A stretch of 64,000 bases of DNA from an uncultured Prevotellaceae bacterium (GCA_902768785.1 CACXMM010000011.1:101017-165016); one strand, 5' to 3'; counted from the stretch's first letter, positions 44,462-53,314 are shown. Notes: generated by a model not told the origin, from the sequence alone. Translations and numbers: made by a program.

Positions 44462-46153
44462 TCACTTCAGTTCACGATAATAGTCCCTGAATACACGTTC
44501 GTCTTGATTGACATCGGTAAGCACCTCCAACAACAAGGGGCGCTCACCTTCTGAATACAACAACCACTCAATGCCCTGCTGCAAACTGTCCTCATCAGTG
44601 GCTTTTCTGTAACCTACGTCGTTCTGACGGCAACTTCCCTCAGCAGAGGTGTCATGACTGGCGGCCACCAGATGGTCACGGGCAGGACTCTGTTCCAGGC
44701 CCTTCAACATGTTGAAAATGCCACCCTTTCCGTTGTTCAGAAGGAGGATGCGGAGATTTCCATTTAGATTCTGATTCCAAAGGGCGTTTTGGTCGTAGAA
44801 AAAGCTCAGGTCACCGATGACACAGATGGTAATGGGGTCTGTCTCTACTGTTATAGAATAGCCAGCTGCCACGGAGAGAGAGCCTTCGATACCATTAACC
44901 CCACGGTTGCACCATACGTGGTGATGGGCATAAATGTTTGCAAGACGCACTGCCGAAGAGTTTGCATAATGAACTTTGTAGGTCATTCGGTTCATCCCCT
45001 GCAGTTCATGTTCAAGACTCCTGACTGCCATCATCTGTGAATAGGCAGGTTCATAGTTTTCGGCATGAGAAGCGGCTTGCTGTAATAGACTATTCCATAA
45101 CGACACATAACGGGTTGTATCGGCTATGGGCACATCTTTCTCTGAAACCTCATCGAGAAAGGATCCTCTCTGACAACAATCATCCAGTTTTCCCAGTAAT
45201 TCACTGGCTTCGCCTTCTACCAGATAGTCGAGGTGCATGAAGGTGTCCACCAGATTGCCATCGGAGGAAACGCGGATGAAGGTAGCGTCTGAAGCACGGC
45301 GCAAGAACTGTTTCAGTCGTTTGCTCACCAGCGTACCACCTATATAGATGACGCAATCGGGGAGAAGGGCTGGATTATCACCATGGGCGTAGAGCACTTC
45401 ATCGAAATGCACAGGAGACTGATTACGGCAGAATAGTGACTCATAAAGTACCACGGCATGACGTTGCAAATGCTTAATGTCACCCACCATCCCTCCACTG
45501 CTCATCTGCCCAAAAACAATCATCGGACGATGGGCACAGAGAAGACTTGGAAAGACCGTGTTGGTAAGCAGCTCCGGACTGTCACCACGGTAGAATTTCA
45601 GTATCCTGCGCACCGATGGCAGTTCGCTCTCTGTAAACTCAAACAACGGTTCACTAATGGGCACATTGATATGCACGGGTCCGTCACAAACAATCAATGC
45701 CTCTTGAACCATTCGCTGACAGTACCAACGCTCTTCTTCATCATGCGGTTCTGGTAGAGACACTGCCTTCCTCACAAAACGTCCCAAGGCATCAGACTGT
45801 GGTAAAGTCTGTCCATCCAACTGATCTATCCATTGCTGTGGCCGATCTGCAGAGATCACCACCAAGGGAATATGCTGGTAATAAGCCTCCGCCACAGCAG
45901 GTGCCAAATTGAGCAACGCCGTCCCCGAGGTGACACAAACGGCCACAGCGCTTAGGGTAGCCTGCGCCATTCCCAAGGCATAGAATCCAGCACTGCGCTC
46001 GTCGGTGACAGGGTAGCACTGGATATCCGGACACTCATTGAGGTTATGCACGATAGGTGCATTCCTACTGCCGGGACATACCACAGCATGCCGCACGCCA
46101 TGAGCCACCAGCAGGGCCGTCAGTATATTGACATTCTCCTTATTACTATACAC
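44462..46153 (-). CDS. menD: SEPHCHC synthase (menaquinone)
   Basis: 563 residues, ThDP-dependent. It joins 2-oxoglutarate to isochorismate. Motifs: VVCPGSRNAPIVHNLNE and CVTSGTALLNLAPAVAEAYY in the N-terminal domain, VISADRPQQWIDQLDGQTL, and ThDP/Mg-binding ICVIGDLSFFYDQNALWN with NLRILLLNNGKGGIFN near the C-terminus. Start is GTG at 46151-46153 (no ATG near), preceded by three in-phase heptamers that fill the 21-bp gap to menF. Together with menF and the thioesterase it forms one operon. Confidence 0.95.
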   Translation of the reverse strand: MYSNKENVNILTALLVAHGVRHAVVCPGSRNAPIVHNLNECPDIQCYPVTDERSAGFYALGMAQATLSAVAVCVTSGTALLNLAPAVAEAYYQHIPLVVISADRPQQWIDQLDGQTLPQSDALGRFVRKAVSLPEPHDEEERWYCQRMVQEALIVCDGPVHINVPISEPLFEFTESELPSVRRILKFYRGDSPELLTNTVFPSLLCAHRPMIVFGQMSSGGMVGDIKHLQRHAVVLYESLFCRNQSPVHFDEVLYAHGDNPALLPDCVIYIGGTLVSKRLKQFLRRASDATFIRVSSDGNLVDTFMHLDYLVEGEASELLGKLDDCCQRGSFLDEVSEKDVPIADTTRYVSLWNSLLQQAASHAENYEPAYSQMMAVRSLEHELQGMNRMTYKVHYANSSAVRLANIYAHHHVWCNRGVNGIEGSLSVAAGYSITVETDPITICVIGDLSFFYDQNALWNQNLNGNLRILLLNNGKGGIFNMLKGLEQSPARDHLVAASHDTSAEGSCRQNDVGYRKATDEDSLQQGIEWLLYSEGERPLLLEVLTDVNQDERVFRDYYRELK

Positions 46154-46174
46154 GTTATCTTTGAACTTTGATCT
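46154..46174. repeat. Three-unit heptamer array between menF and menD
   Basis: On the minus strand AAAGATC-AAAGTTC-AAAGATA lies between the menF stop and the menD GTG. Confidence 0.5.
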
Positions 46175-47275
46175 TTATTGCATACCGAATAGATTCTTCA
46201 TCGTCTCCAGCTTTGCCTCTGTCTCTTCCCATTCCTGCTCCTCCACACTATCCCGCAGCAGTCCACCACCTGCATAGAGCCGGTAATGGTCTTCGAGAAT
46301 CTGCATGCAACGCAGGGATACATAAAGATGCGTTTCCTCCTCAGGGTTGAACGGTCCTGAGAACCCACTATAGTATCGTCTCGGCTCCGACTCGTTGCGG
46401 CGGATGAAGTCAAACGTCAGCTGCTTGGGCAGCCCGCACACAGCAGGTGTGGGGTGCAGGGCGCGGATCAGTTCCCCTATCCTCCTGACATCATCTAACA
46501 CGAAGTTAAAGTCACTGCGCAGGTGCACCAGGTTGGCCGCCCTTGTGGTATAGGGTCCCTCCTCTTCAATCTGGTGAGAGAAATGTTCCAGACACTCCAT
46601 CAGATAGGTCGCCACATAGCGTTGCTCCTGGATATTCTTGATATCCCACTTCACATCTTCACGATAACGCATTGTACCCGCTAGGGCGATGGTACACCAC
46701 TGCCGACCGCTCCCCTCCAACAAGATCTCCGGGGTGGCCATCAGCCAGAGTCCGCTCAGCGGCGTATAGACCAGTGAGATAAACATCCGAGGATACAATT
46801 CGCATGCCCTCTCAAACAACGTCAGCGGCGTCACTTCTTCCCTACGTTCCTCATGGAGACATCGTGACAGCACAATCTTCCTGAACTCTCCATTAATAAG
46901 ATGGGAATGGAAATTGGAAAAGTCGATGTGGTAACGCTGACGACCTAAGGATGCAGAGAAGGCAGAGGGAGATGATATACTTATTGTTTGCAACCCTCCA
47001 AAGACAGATTCTTCTATCTCACTACGATGCTCATACCATGCCCCACGTTCCACTGTCCTCACCTCATTCGGTTCTATCAATAGAATCGGCTGTTCGGTAG
47101 TCACAGCGAAAGGGGCCACCACAAAGCCCTTACGTCCGTTCAGTTCGGTAAACGACCTCAAAGACCGGGGTTGTCCTTCATGCTGAATCATCAATACATA
47201 CGGACGGTCCAGACGGATACCTTCTTCCTTGCCACCTTGTTGGGGGAGTCTGTAGATAGCAAAGCTGCGCATCAT
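46175..47275 (-). CDS. menF: Isochorismate synthase
   Basis: 366 residues, chorismate-binding (MenF/EntC) family. Motifs: RKIVLSRCLHEERRE, MFISLVYTPLSGLWLMATPE, CTIALAGTMRYREDVKWDI, LHPTPAVCGLPKQLTFDFIR and YYSGFSGPFNPEEETHLYVS. Converts chorismate to isochorismate, the first committed step. Starts with two Met codons; its start overlaps the thioesterase stop by 4 bp (47272-47275), implying translational coupling. Confidence 0.93.
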   Translation of the reverse strand: MMRSFAIYRLPQQGGKEEGIRLDRPYVLMIQHEGQPRSLRSFTELNGRKGFVVAPFAVTTEQPILLIEPNEVRTVERGAWYEHRSEIEESVFGGLQTISISSPSAFSASLGRQRYHIDFSNFHSHLINGEFRKIVLSRCLHEERREEVTPLTLFERACELYPRMFISLVYTPLSGLWLMATPEILLEGSGRQWCTIALAGTMRYREDVKWDIKNIQEQRYVATYLMECLEHFSHQIEEEGPYTTRAANLVHLRSDFNFVLDDVRRIGELIRALHPTPAVCGLPKQLTFDFIRRNESEPRRYYSGFSGPFNPEEETHLYVSLRCMQILEDHYRLYAGGGLLRDSVEEQEWEETEAKLETMKNLFGMQ

Positions 47276-47691
47276 TCCTCCTTCTTCGGTGTGATAATAT
47301 AATTGGTGACATGGACATTTGAGATCAGCTCATTCGCCGAGTTCACGATCTTCACGTCCCAGACATGCAACGCGCGCCCTTTGCTCACCAATTTGGCATG
47401 GGCTGTCACTGTATCACCTTCCGATACAGCCTTCACATGGTCACCGCTCACACTGATACCCACGCAGATCTTCCCTGGACAAAGAGCTGTACTACCTACG
47501 CCCGCCACATTCTCCGCCAATGCCAAGGAAGCACCACCACTGAGAAAACCGAAGGGCTGACGGTTCCGCTGATCCACTTGCATCACCGCCATACACGTAT
47601 CGTCTTCGGGTGTGGAATAGAATTCCATCCCCAAAGCTGTTGAAAGGTTAGGTTCCTTCTCTATAATCTTTTTGATTGCTTCAACGTCCAT
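47272..47691 (-). CDS. Hotdog-fold thioesterase, probable DHNA-CoA thioesterase
   Basis: 139 residues from ATG at 47689-47691, which is 20 bp after the -7 element at 47712-47719; longer readings start upstream of the promoter. PaaI/MenI-type hotdog motifs: VDQRNRQPFGFLSGGASLAL (catalytic Glu would be in ALAENVAG), CVGISVSGDHVKAVSEGDTV, AKLVSKGRALHVWDVKIVN. Position as first gene of the menF-menD operon makes DHNA-CoA hydrolysis (the step after MenB) the natural role; a general phenylacetate-type thioesterase is the alternative. Confidence 0.88.
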   Translation of the reverse strand: MDVEAIKKIIEKEPNLSTALGMEFYSTPEDDTCMAVMQVDQRNRQPFGFLSGGASLALAENVAGVGSTALCPGKICVGISVSGDHVKAVSEGDTVTAHAKLVSKGRALHVWDVKIVNSANELISNVHVTNYIITPKKEE

Positions 47692-47711
47692 AATGCTATC
47701 GATTGTTGGTG

Positions 47712-47742
47712 CAAAGATACAGATAAGTGAGAAAAATACAAA
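47712..47742 (-). promoter_or_regulatory. Promoter for the thioesterase-menF-menD operon
   Basis: Minus strand TTTG 47742-47739, 19-bp spacer with TTTTTCTCACTTATCTG, TATCTTTG 47719-47712. The spacer matches that of menBC. Confidence 0.75.
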
Positions 47743-47829
47743 ATAAAACCAGTTTATTTTTCTCACATCAAAGCAGATAACGATCATTTCGGATGATGAT
47801 CTTCCTGAATCTTTTACTGGGAACCAATA

Positions 47830-48774
47830 CTACAGGAGGAAAAATAGTGAGACACCAATACAGGAAACGATGGCACCGATGATACTCTTCAAGGTAATGG
47901 GCTGTTTGAAGAGATAGTATGAAGGAATGAGAATGATGATGGGTGTCATCGCCATGATGGTGCTAGCAATGCCTGCCGCCGTATATTGCACAGCCATCAA
48001 GGAGAAGCTCACTCCCAAGAACGGTCCTGTGAACACTGCAATCAGCATGGCTGCCAATCCCTTCTTGTTATGAAGAGATGCCTTCAACGTCTTGGAACTA
48101 TCATGATGGCGCATCATCCAATAGAAAGAGGTGAAGCATACGAATCCTGCCAAACATCGAATCAGATTGGCTCCAAACGGGAGATAGCTCTCCACGGTGG
48201 GAAGAATCTCTCCTGGGACATTGGCCGTATAATGGTCAAGACCAATCTTACTCAATACCAGTCCTACACCTTGTCCAAGACCGGCACCGATACCAAATAA
48301 GATTCCCTTGGTGGGTAGTTGAAGAGAAAGAGCGTGGTGCTCCCCTCGTCCTAACACCGAGATGGCGATACCAAACAGGGTGACAGCCATGGCCAGTAAT
48401 GAGTTCCATCCCAAGGTCTGCCCGATCATCAGCCATGCGAAGATAGCCGTGAACATGGGAGCCAAGGTCATGAACAGCTGTCCATACCGTGATCCGATGG
48501 TGAGATAACTGTTGAACAGGCACCAGTCACCGAAGAAATAGCCCACCACGCCTGAGAGCAGCATCCATAGCCATGTGGCACTGTCGGCATATAATGGATA
48601 AGGACTGCCAAAGACATACCACATGAAGAGAATGGAGAAAAGCAGGGCTGCAGCCATGCGCCATACATTCATGACGAATACTCCCAGTTGCTTGCTTCCC
48701 ACCTCACTGGCTAAAGCGGCAACTGTCCATGACATAGCTACTCCCAAGGAGATAATCTCACCCAGATACTGCAT
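47830..48774 (-). CDS. DMT-family (EamA) transporter
   Basis: 314 residues, ten hydrophobic segments in two EamA repeats; ends IGAIVSCIGVSLFFLL. Recognisable family stretches: MSWTVAALASEVGSKQLG, GVVGYFFGDWCLFNSYLTIG, GIGAGLGQGVGLVLSKIG, VFTGPFLGVSFSLMAVQYTA and MTPIIILIPSYYLFKQPI. Drug/metabolite exporters of this class have diverse substrates and none can be proposed here. Separate promoter at 48807; upstream sits a 102-bp hairpin region shared with the GH43 gene end. Confidence 0.9.
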   Translation of the reverse strand: MQYLGEIISLGVAMSWTVAALASEVGSKQLGVFVMNVWRMAAALLFSILFMWYVFGSPYPLYADSATWLWMLLSGVVGYFFGDWCLFNSYLTIGSRYGQLFMTLAPMFTAIFAWLMIGQTLGWNSLLAMAVTLFGIAISVLGRGEHHALSLQLPTKGILFGIGAGLGQGVGLVLSKIGLDHYTANVPGEILPTVESYLPFGANLIRCLAGFVCFTSFYWMMRHHDSSKTLKASLHNKKGLAAMLIAVFTGPFLGVSFSLMAVQYTAAGIASTIMAMTPIIILIPSYYLFKQPITLKSIIGAIVSCIGVSLFFLL

Positions 48775-48806
48775 CCTTCAATTATGATTTGTCTTGATTT
48801 GGGGTG

Positions 48807-48814
48807 CAAAGGTA
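48807..48814 (-). promoter_or_regulatory. -7 promoter element for the DMT transporter
   Basis: TACCTTTG followed by C on the minus strand, 33 bp before ATG 48774. The big inverted repeat begins 12 bp further upstream, so it would reach the -33 region. Confidence 0.6.
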
Positions 48815-48826
48815 CAAATATAATGT

Positions 48827-48928
48827 GAGAAGTGAAGAATGAAAAGTGAAATATTTGCTACTGCACCAGTCACTTTTACTGAATGTCACAGCGGCAGCAA
48901 ATATTTCACTTTTCATTCTTCACTTCTC
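48827..48928. repeat. 33-bp perfect inverted repeat built of heptamers
   Basis: Arms 48827-48859 and 48896-48928, fully complementary, 36-nt loop. The left arm reads GAGAAGT-GAAGAAT-GAAAAGT-GAAATAT-TTGCT. It lies between the GH43 stop (48961) and the DMT transporter promoter; it could form a very stable hairpin as an RNA or cruciform. Confidence 0.9.
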
Positions 48929-48960
48929 CCTCCCTTTGGGAGGGTTGGGGTGGGCTCCTT

Positions 48961-50313
48961 TTATTTAAACTGTACCCAGTCCACGCTTGCCGAACCATCC
49001 TCGCATGTTACGAAGAGATCGGTTACACCCTTGGGCATTCCTTTTGCCTTCACGTTGATGAGGGCCCACGGGGTACTGCGTTTGATCTTTGCCACGGCAA
49101 TGGGCTTGGCATCAGCACTGCCTACACGAATCGAAAGCGTTGCTTTGCCATCAGCCTTCACCATCAGGGAGGCCTGACTTCCTACCTTACTGAAGTCCAC
49201 TTTATTATAGCGCACCCAGCTACCTTTCTGGAAATTCGTTGCCCATCCCTTGAAATAGTTCGTGGTGTCGAGATACTGAATGTCAGCATTCTTGCTGATG
49301 GCACTATAGCGGTCAATCTGAATCTTCTGGGTAGCATCTGAAATGCCCACGCCACGCAAGGTGGGTTTCACCTCCTGGATCGTACCATCGGGATTGAAGA
49401 ACAGGGAGTCGATGCAGACCGAACGGCGCTTGTCATCATTCGGTGAGTATTCATTATGGTGATAGAACAGATACCATTGTCCCTGATAGTTGATGATGCT
49501 ATGATGATTGGTCCAGCATCCGTTGGCATGCTCAGCCATGATCAGTCCTTTATATTCGTATGGTCCCATCGGATTCTTACTCATGGCGTATGCCAGAACT
49601 TCCGTATTCTCCCTCACATAAGGATAGGTCAGGTAGAAGTTTCCGTTGTATTCGAAGGCAAAAGGACCTTCTGCCTGACGACTGGGCAACCCCTGTAGGC
49701 AGTTCACACCTACCATCTCCATCTCACGGTTACCCCATCTGACGGTCTCCTTCGGATTGTCATCGGCAAGTTCCTTCATGTTCTCCTTGAGCTTGGCACA
49801 ACGTCCGTTGCCCCAAAAGATATAGGCATTGCCATCAGAAGCCTGGAGCACACACGGGTCGATGCCATTGATACCTGCGATGGGTTCCGGCTCAGGAATG
49901 TACGGTCCTTCGGGCTTGTCAGCAATAGCCACACCGACGGCAAAGCCTCCTCTGCCAGCAGCAGGGGCTGAGGGAAAATAGAAATAATACTTCCCGTTCC
50001 TATAGACACAGTCAGGTGCCCACATCGAATAGGAATTCGGTCTTACCCAAGGCACTTTGTTTTGTGTGACGATCATTCCATGGTCAGTCCAGTCGGTCAG
50101 ATTCTCCGACGAGAATACATGATAGTCCTCCATGCAGAACCAGTCCTGCCGCTGACCTTGCGGCGGAAGGATGTCGTGTGATGGATACAAATATACTTTT
50201 CCATTAAAAACACGGGCTGTGGGGTCGGCATTGTACTGATCATGGATAATAGGATTCTGTGCCGATGCGGATAGTGTGCTCATGAAGAGCAACGCTGCGA
50301 ATACTTTTTTCAT
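48961..50313 (-). CDS. Secreted glycoside hydrolase family 43 enzyme with C-terminal CBM6-like module
   Basis: About 450 residues from ATG at 50311-50313 (signal peptide KKVFAALLFMSTLSASAQ). The five-bladed GH43 propeller spans ~20-320: ADPTARVFNGKVYLYPSHD (catalytic base Asp in NADPTA), WAPDCVYRNGKYYFYFPS, INGIDPCVLQASDGNAYI (pKa-modulating Asp) and SRQAEGPFAFEYNGNFYLTY (acid Glu). The last ~125 residues (IQIDRYSAISKNADIQYLDT; SWVRYNKVDFSKVGSQASLM; PKGVTDLFVTCED) look like CBM6. Arabinofuranosidase or xylosidase action on hemicellulose is likely. Isolated from any SusC/SusD pair. Promoter at 50347-50354. Confidence 0.92.
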   Translation of the reverse strand: MKKVFAALLFMSTLSASAQNPIIHDQYNADPTARVFNGKVYLYPSHDILPPQGQRQDWFCMEDYHVFSSENLTDWTDHGMIVTQNKVPWVRPNSYSMWAPDCVYRNGKYYFYFPSAPAAGRGGFAVGVAIADKPEGPYIPEPEPIAGINGIDPCVLQASDGNAYIFWGNGRCAKLKENMKELADDNPKETVRWGNREMEMVGVNCLQGLPSRQAEGPFAFEYNGNFYLTYPYVRENTEVLAYAMSKNPMGPYEYKGLIMAEHANGCWTNHHSIINYQGQWYLFYHHNEYSPNDDKRRSVCIDSLFFNPDGTIQEVKPTLRGVGISDATQKIQIDRYSAISKNADIQYLDTTNYFKGWATNFQKGSWVRYNKVDFSKVGSQASLMVKADGKATLSIRVGSADAKPIAVAKIKRSTPWALINVKAKGMPKGVTDLFVTCEDGSASVDWVQFK

Positions 50314-50346
50314 TTTAATATGCAATAATAGTTGATGTTCTGTTTG

Positions 50347-50354
50347 CAAAGGTA
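50347..50354 (-). promoter_or_regulatory. -7 promoter element for the GH43 gene
   Basis: TACCTTTG followed by C on the minus strand, 33 bp upstream of ATG 50313. Confidence 0.6.
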
Positions 50355-50441
50355 CGATAATTCCTGAAAACATACAATATGAGATGTTACATAAGATTTA
50401 CTTTTTATACCAAAAACGAATGCTTGTTCGGAAATATTTTG

Positions 50442-50449
50442 TACCTTTG
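50442..50449 (+). promoter_or_regulatory. -7 promoter element for lysS
   Basis: TACCTTTG followed by C, 29 bp before ATG 50479. Confidence 0.65.
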
Positions 50450-50478
50450 CAGCGTTATATCGATATATCAAAGGAAAT

Positions 50479-52227
50479 ATGAACATATTAGAATTAAGCG
50501 AGCAGGAGATAGGCAGACGACAGAGTCTGCAGGAACTGCGTAATCTGGGCATTGATCCCTATCCAGCAGCCGAGTACCCAACCAACGCATTCAGCACCGA
50601 TATCCGCGAGAATGTGGAAGGTGGAAAGTGGAATGTGGAAGGTGAAGAGACACATGAAGTTGTCATCGCCGGCAGGATGATGAGCCGACGGGTGATGGGA
50701 AAGGCTTCCTTCGTGGAACTGCAAGACTCCAAAGGCCGTATCCAAGTGTATGTCACACGTGACGACATCTGCCCTGACGATAATAAAGATTTATATAATA
50801 CAGTATTCAAGAAACTCATGGACATCGGTGACTTCATCGGCATCAAGGGTTTCGTATTCCGCACCCAGACAGGAGAAATCTCTGTACATGCCAAGGAACT
50901 GACACTGCTTTCGAAGAGTCTGAAGCCTCTGCCCATCGTGAAATACAAGGATGGCGTGGCCTACGATAAATTTGACGACCCTGAGCTGCGCTATCGCCAG
51001 CGCTATGTTGACCTGGTAGTAAACGATGGCGTGAAAGACACCTTCCTCCAGAGAGCCACGGTGATTCGTACCATCCGCAGGGTGCTTGATGAAGCCGGCT
51101 ATACGGAAGTGGAGACTCCCACCCTGCAGATGATTGCCGGTGGTGCCTCTGCCCGTCCGTTCATCACTCATTTCAATGCCCTTGATCAGGATATGTATAT
51201 GCGTATCGCCACCGAGCTGTACCTGAAACGACTCATTGTGGGAGGCTTTGAGGGTGTGTATGAGATCGGTAAGAACTTCCGCAACGAGGGAATGGACCGT
51301 AACCACAATCCGGAGTTCACCTGCATGGAGCTCTATGTGCAATACAAAGACTACAACTGGATGATGTCGTTCACCGAGAAACTGCTGGAGACAGTGTGTA
51401 TCGCTGTGAACGGAAAGCCCGAGCGTGAGATTGACGGAAACATCGTGTCCTTCAAGGCACCTTATAGAAGATTACCCATCTTGGATGCCATCAAGGAGAA
51501 GACCGGCTTCGACTGCAATGGCAAGACCGAGGAGGAGATCCGTGCCTTCTGTCTGTCCAAGGGTATGGAAGTGGATGAGACCATGGGCAAGGGCAAGCTC
51601 ATCGATGAACTCTTCGGTGAGTTCTGCGAGGGTACCTTTATACAGCCGACCTTCATCACCGACTATCCCGTGGAGATGTCACCGCTGACGAAGATGCACC
51701 GTTCGAAGCCCGGACTGACAGAACGCTTCGAGCTGATGGTGAACGGTAAGGAGCTGGCCAATGCCTACTCAGAGCTGAATGACCCCATCGATCAGGAGGA
51801 GCGTTTCGTGGAACAGATGCGACTGGCTGACAAGGGTGATGACGAGGCGATGATCATCGATCAGGATTTCCTCCGTGCTCTGCAATACGGTATGCCGCCC
51901 ACATCGGGTATCGGCATCGGCATCGACCGTCTGGTGATGCTCATGACAGGCAAGACCTTCATTCAGGAGGTTCTCTTCTTCCCACAGATGAAACCTGAGA
52001 AGAAGATTCCACAGAGCACCGTGGCCGAATGGGCTGAGATCGGTGTCGGAGAAGACTGGGTGCCCGTGCTCCGCAAAGCAGGCTTCAACCTGATCAGTAA
52101 CATCAAAGACGAGAAGGCACAGGGCTTGCAACAGAAAATCGGTGATATCGTGAAGAGATACAAGCTCGACATGCAGAAACCCTCTGTTGCCGATATCGAG
52201 CAATGGATACAAAAGGCTCAAGCCTAA
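50479..52227 (+). CDS. lysS: Lysyl-tRNA synthetase (class II)
   Basis: 582 residues. The N-terminal anticodon-binding OB domain (VVIAGRMMSRRVMGKASFVE; GRIQVYVTRDD) is followed by the class II core: motif 2 FRNEGMDRNHNPEFTCMELY, motif 3 GIGIGIDRLVMLMTG, with GGASARPFITHFN and KMHRSKPGLTERFELM. The C-terminus has the Bacteroidetes extension (GDIVKRYKLDMQKPSVADIE). Residues ~45-56 (NVEGGKWNVEGEETHE region) are encoded by five in-phase heptamers of type AANGTGG at 50611-50645 and differ from the related enzymes I remember, where this stretch is shorter and acidic. Charges Lys onto tRNA(Lys). Confidence 0.97.
   Translation: MNILELSEQEIGRRQSLQELRNLGIDPYPAAEYPTNAFSTDIRENVEGGKWNVEGEETHEVVIAGRMMSRRVMGKASFVELQDSKGRIQVYVTRDDICPDDNKDLYNTVFKKLMDIGDFIGIKGFVFRTQTGEISVHAKELTLLSKSLKPLPIVKYKDGVAYDKFDDPELRYRQRYVDLVVNDGVKDTFLQRATVIRTIRRVLDEAGYTEVETPTLQMIAGGASARPFITHFNALDQDMYMRIATELYLKRLIVGGFEGVYEIGKNFRNEGMDRNHNPEFTCMELYVQYKDYNWMMSFTEKLLETVCIAVNGKPEREIDGNIVSFKAPYRRLPILDAIKEKTGFDCNGKTEEEIRAFCLSKGMEVDETMGKGKLIDELFGEFCEGTFIQPTFITDYPVEMSPLTKMHRSKPGLTERFELMVNGKELANAYSELNDPIDQEERFVEQMRLADKGDDEAMIIDQDFLRALQYGMPPTSGIGIGIDRLVMLMTGKTFIQEVLFFPQMKPEKKIPQSTVAEWAEIGVGEDWVPVLRKAGFNLISNIKDEKAQGLQQKIGDIVKRYKLDMQKPSVADIEQWIQKAQA
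50611..50645 (+). repeat. Heptamer array inside the lysS coding region
   Basis: AATGTGG-AAGGTGG-AAAGTGG-AATGTGG-AAGGTGA in exact phase, translating to N-V-E-G-G-K-W-N-V-E-G. The same GTGGAAx-type unit as the arrays at 48827 and 59904. Confidence 0.75.
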
Positions 52228-52313
52228 TGCCTATATCCTATAGTCTAAAGTCTATAGTCTGCAATATTAAGGCCTAAGGTCTATATCTAAGGTCTAAAGT
52301 CAAAACACTACAG
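52223..52313. repeat. Heptamer array between lysS and gpsA
   Basis: CCTAATG-CCTATAT-CCTATAG-TCTAAAG-TCTATAG ... TCTAAGG-TCTAAAG-TCAAAAC-ACTACAG, in phase apart from a one-base shift near 52273. The lysS stop codon (52225-52227) is inside the first unit, and gpsA ATG is 5 bp after the last. Confidence 0.8.
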
Positions 52314-52318
52314 TCGAA

Positions 52319-53314
52319 ATGTACGAATGCGGAAACATAGCCATCATTGGCGGCGGAAGCTGGGCTACCGCTATAGCCAAGATCGTGGTGGGGCACACCC
52401 ATCACATCGGATGGTATATGCGCCGCGACGACCGTATCGAGGATTTCCGACGCTTAGGGCATAACCCCGCCTATCTGATGAGCGTGCACTTTGACATCAA
52501 CGAGATTGATTTCTCCAGCGACATCAACAAAATTGTGCAGAACTACGATACGTTGGTCTTCGTCACGCCCTCACCTTACCTGAAGAACCACCTGAAGAAA
52601 CTAAGGACACGTATCCGCGACAAGTTCGTCATCACCGCCATCAAAGGTATCGTGCCCGATGAGAACCTGGTATGTTCCGAGTATTTCCATCAGGTGTATG
52701 ACGTTCCCTACGACAACCTCGCCTGTATCGGCGGACCGTCCCATGCAGAGGAGGTGGCCTTGGAACGACTCTCCTACCTCACCATCGGATGCTCCGACCG
52801 TGAGAAGGCACAGGGCTTTGCCGATCTGATAGCCAGTGAGTATATCAAGACTAAGACTTCCACCGATGTCATCGGCATCGAGTATTCTTCCGTCTTGAAA
52901 AACGTCTATGCCATCGCTGCCGGTATCTGTAGCGGTTTGAAATACGGTGATAACTTCCAAAGCGTACTGATGTCGAATGCCGTACAGGAGATGAACCGTT
53001 TCCTGAACACCGTCCATCCCATCGAACGCAACATCAACGACTCGGTGTATATGGGCGACCTCCTCGTGACAGGCTATTCTAACTTCTCGCGAAACCGTAC
53101 CTTCGGCACTATGATAGGCAAGGGCTACTCGGTGAAGTCGGCACAGATCGAGATGGAGATGATTGCTGAGGGCTATTTCGGTACCAAGTGCATGAAGGAG
53201 ATCAACCGTCACATGCATGTCAACATGCCCATCCTCGATGCCGTATATAACATCTTATACGAACGCATCTCACCACAGATAGAGATCAAACTACTTACCG
53301 ACTCCTTCCGATAG
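52319..53314 (+). CDS. gpsA: Glycerol-3-phosphate dehydrogenase (NAD(P)+)
   Basis: 331 residues. It reduces dihydroxyacetone phosphate to sn-glycerol-3-phosphate for phospholipid synthesis. The nucleotide-binding motif is AIIGGGSWATAIAKIV; the catalytic-lysine motif GIEYSSVLKNVYAIAAGICS follows at ~180-200, together with GLKYGDNFQSVLMSNAVQEM, GDLLVTGYSNFSRNRTFG and GYSVKSAQIEMEMIAEGYFG. Full length. Co-directional with lysS and pgi. Confidence 0.95.
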   Translation: MYECGNIAIIGGGSWATAIAKIVVGHTHHIGWYMRRDDRIEDFRRLGHNPAYLMSVHFDINEIDFSSDINKIVQNYDTLVFVTPSPYLKNHLKKLRTRIRDKFVITAIKGIVPDENLVCSEYFHQVYDVPYDNLACIGGPSHAEEVALERLSYLTIGCSDREKAQGFADLIASEYIKTKTSTDVIGIEYSSVLKNVYAIAAGICSGLKYGDNFQSVLMSNAVQEMNRFLNTVHPIERNINDSVYMGDLLVTGYSNFSRNRTFGTMIGKGYSVKSAQIEMEMIAEGYFGTKCMKEINRHMHVNMPILDAVYNILYERISPQIEIKLLTDSFR

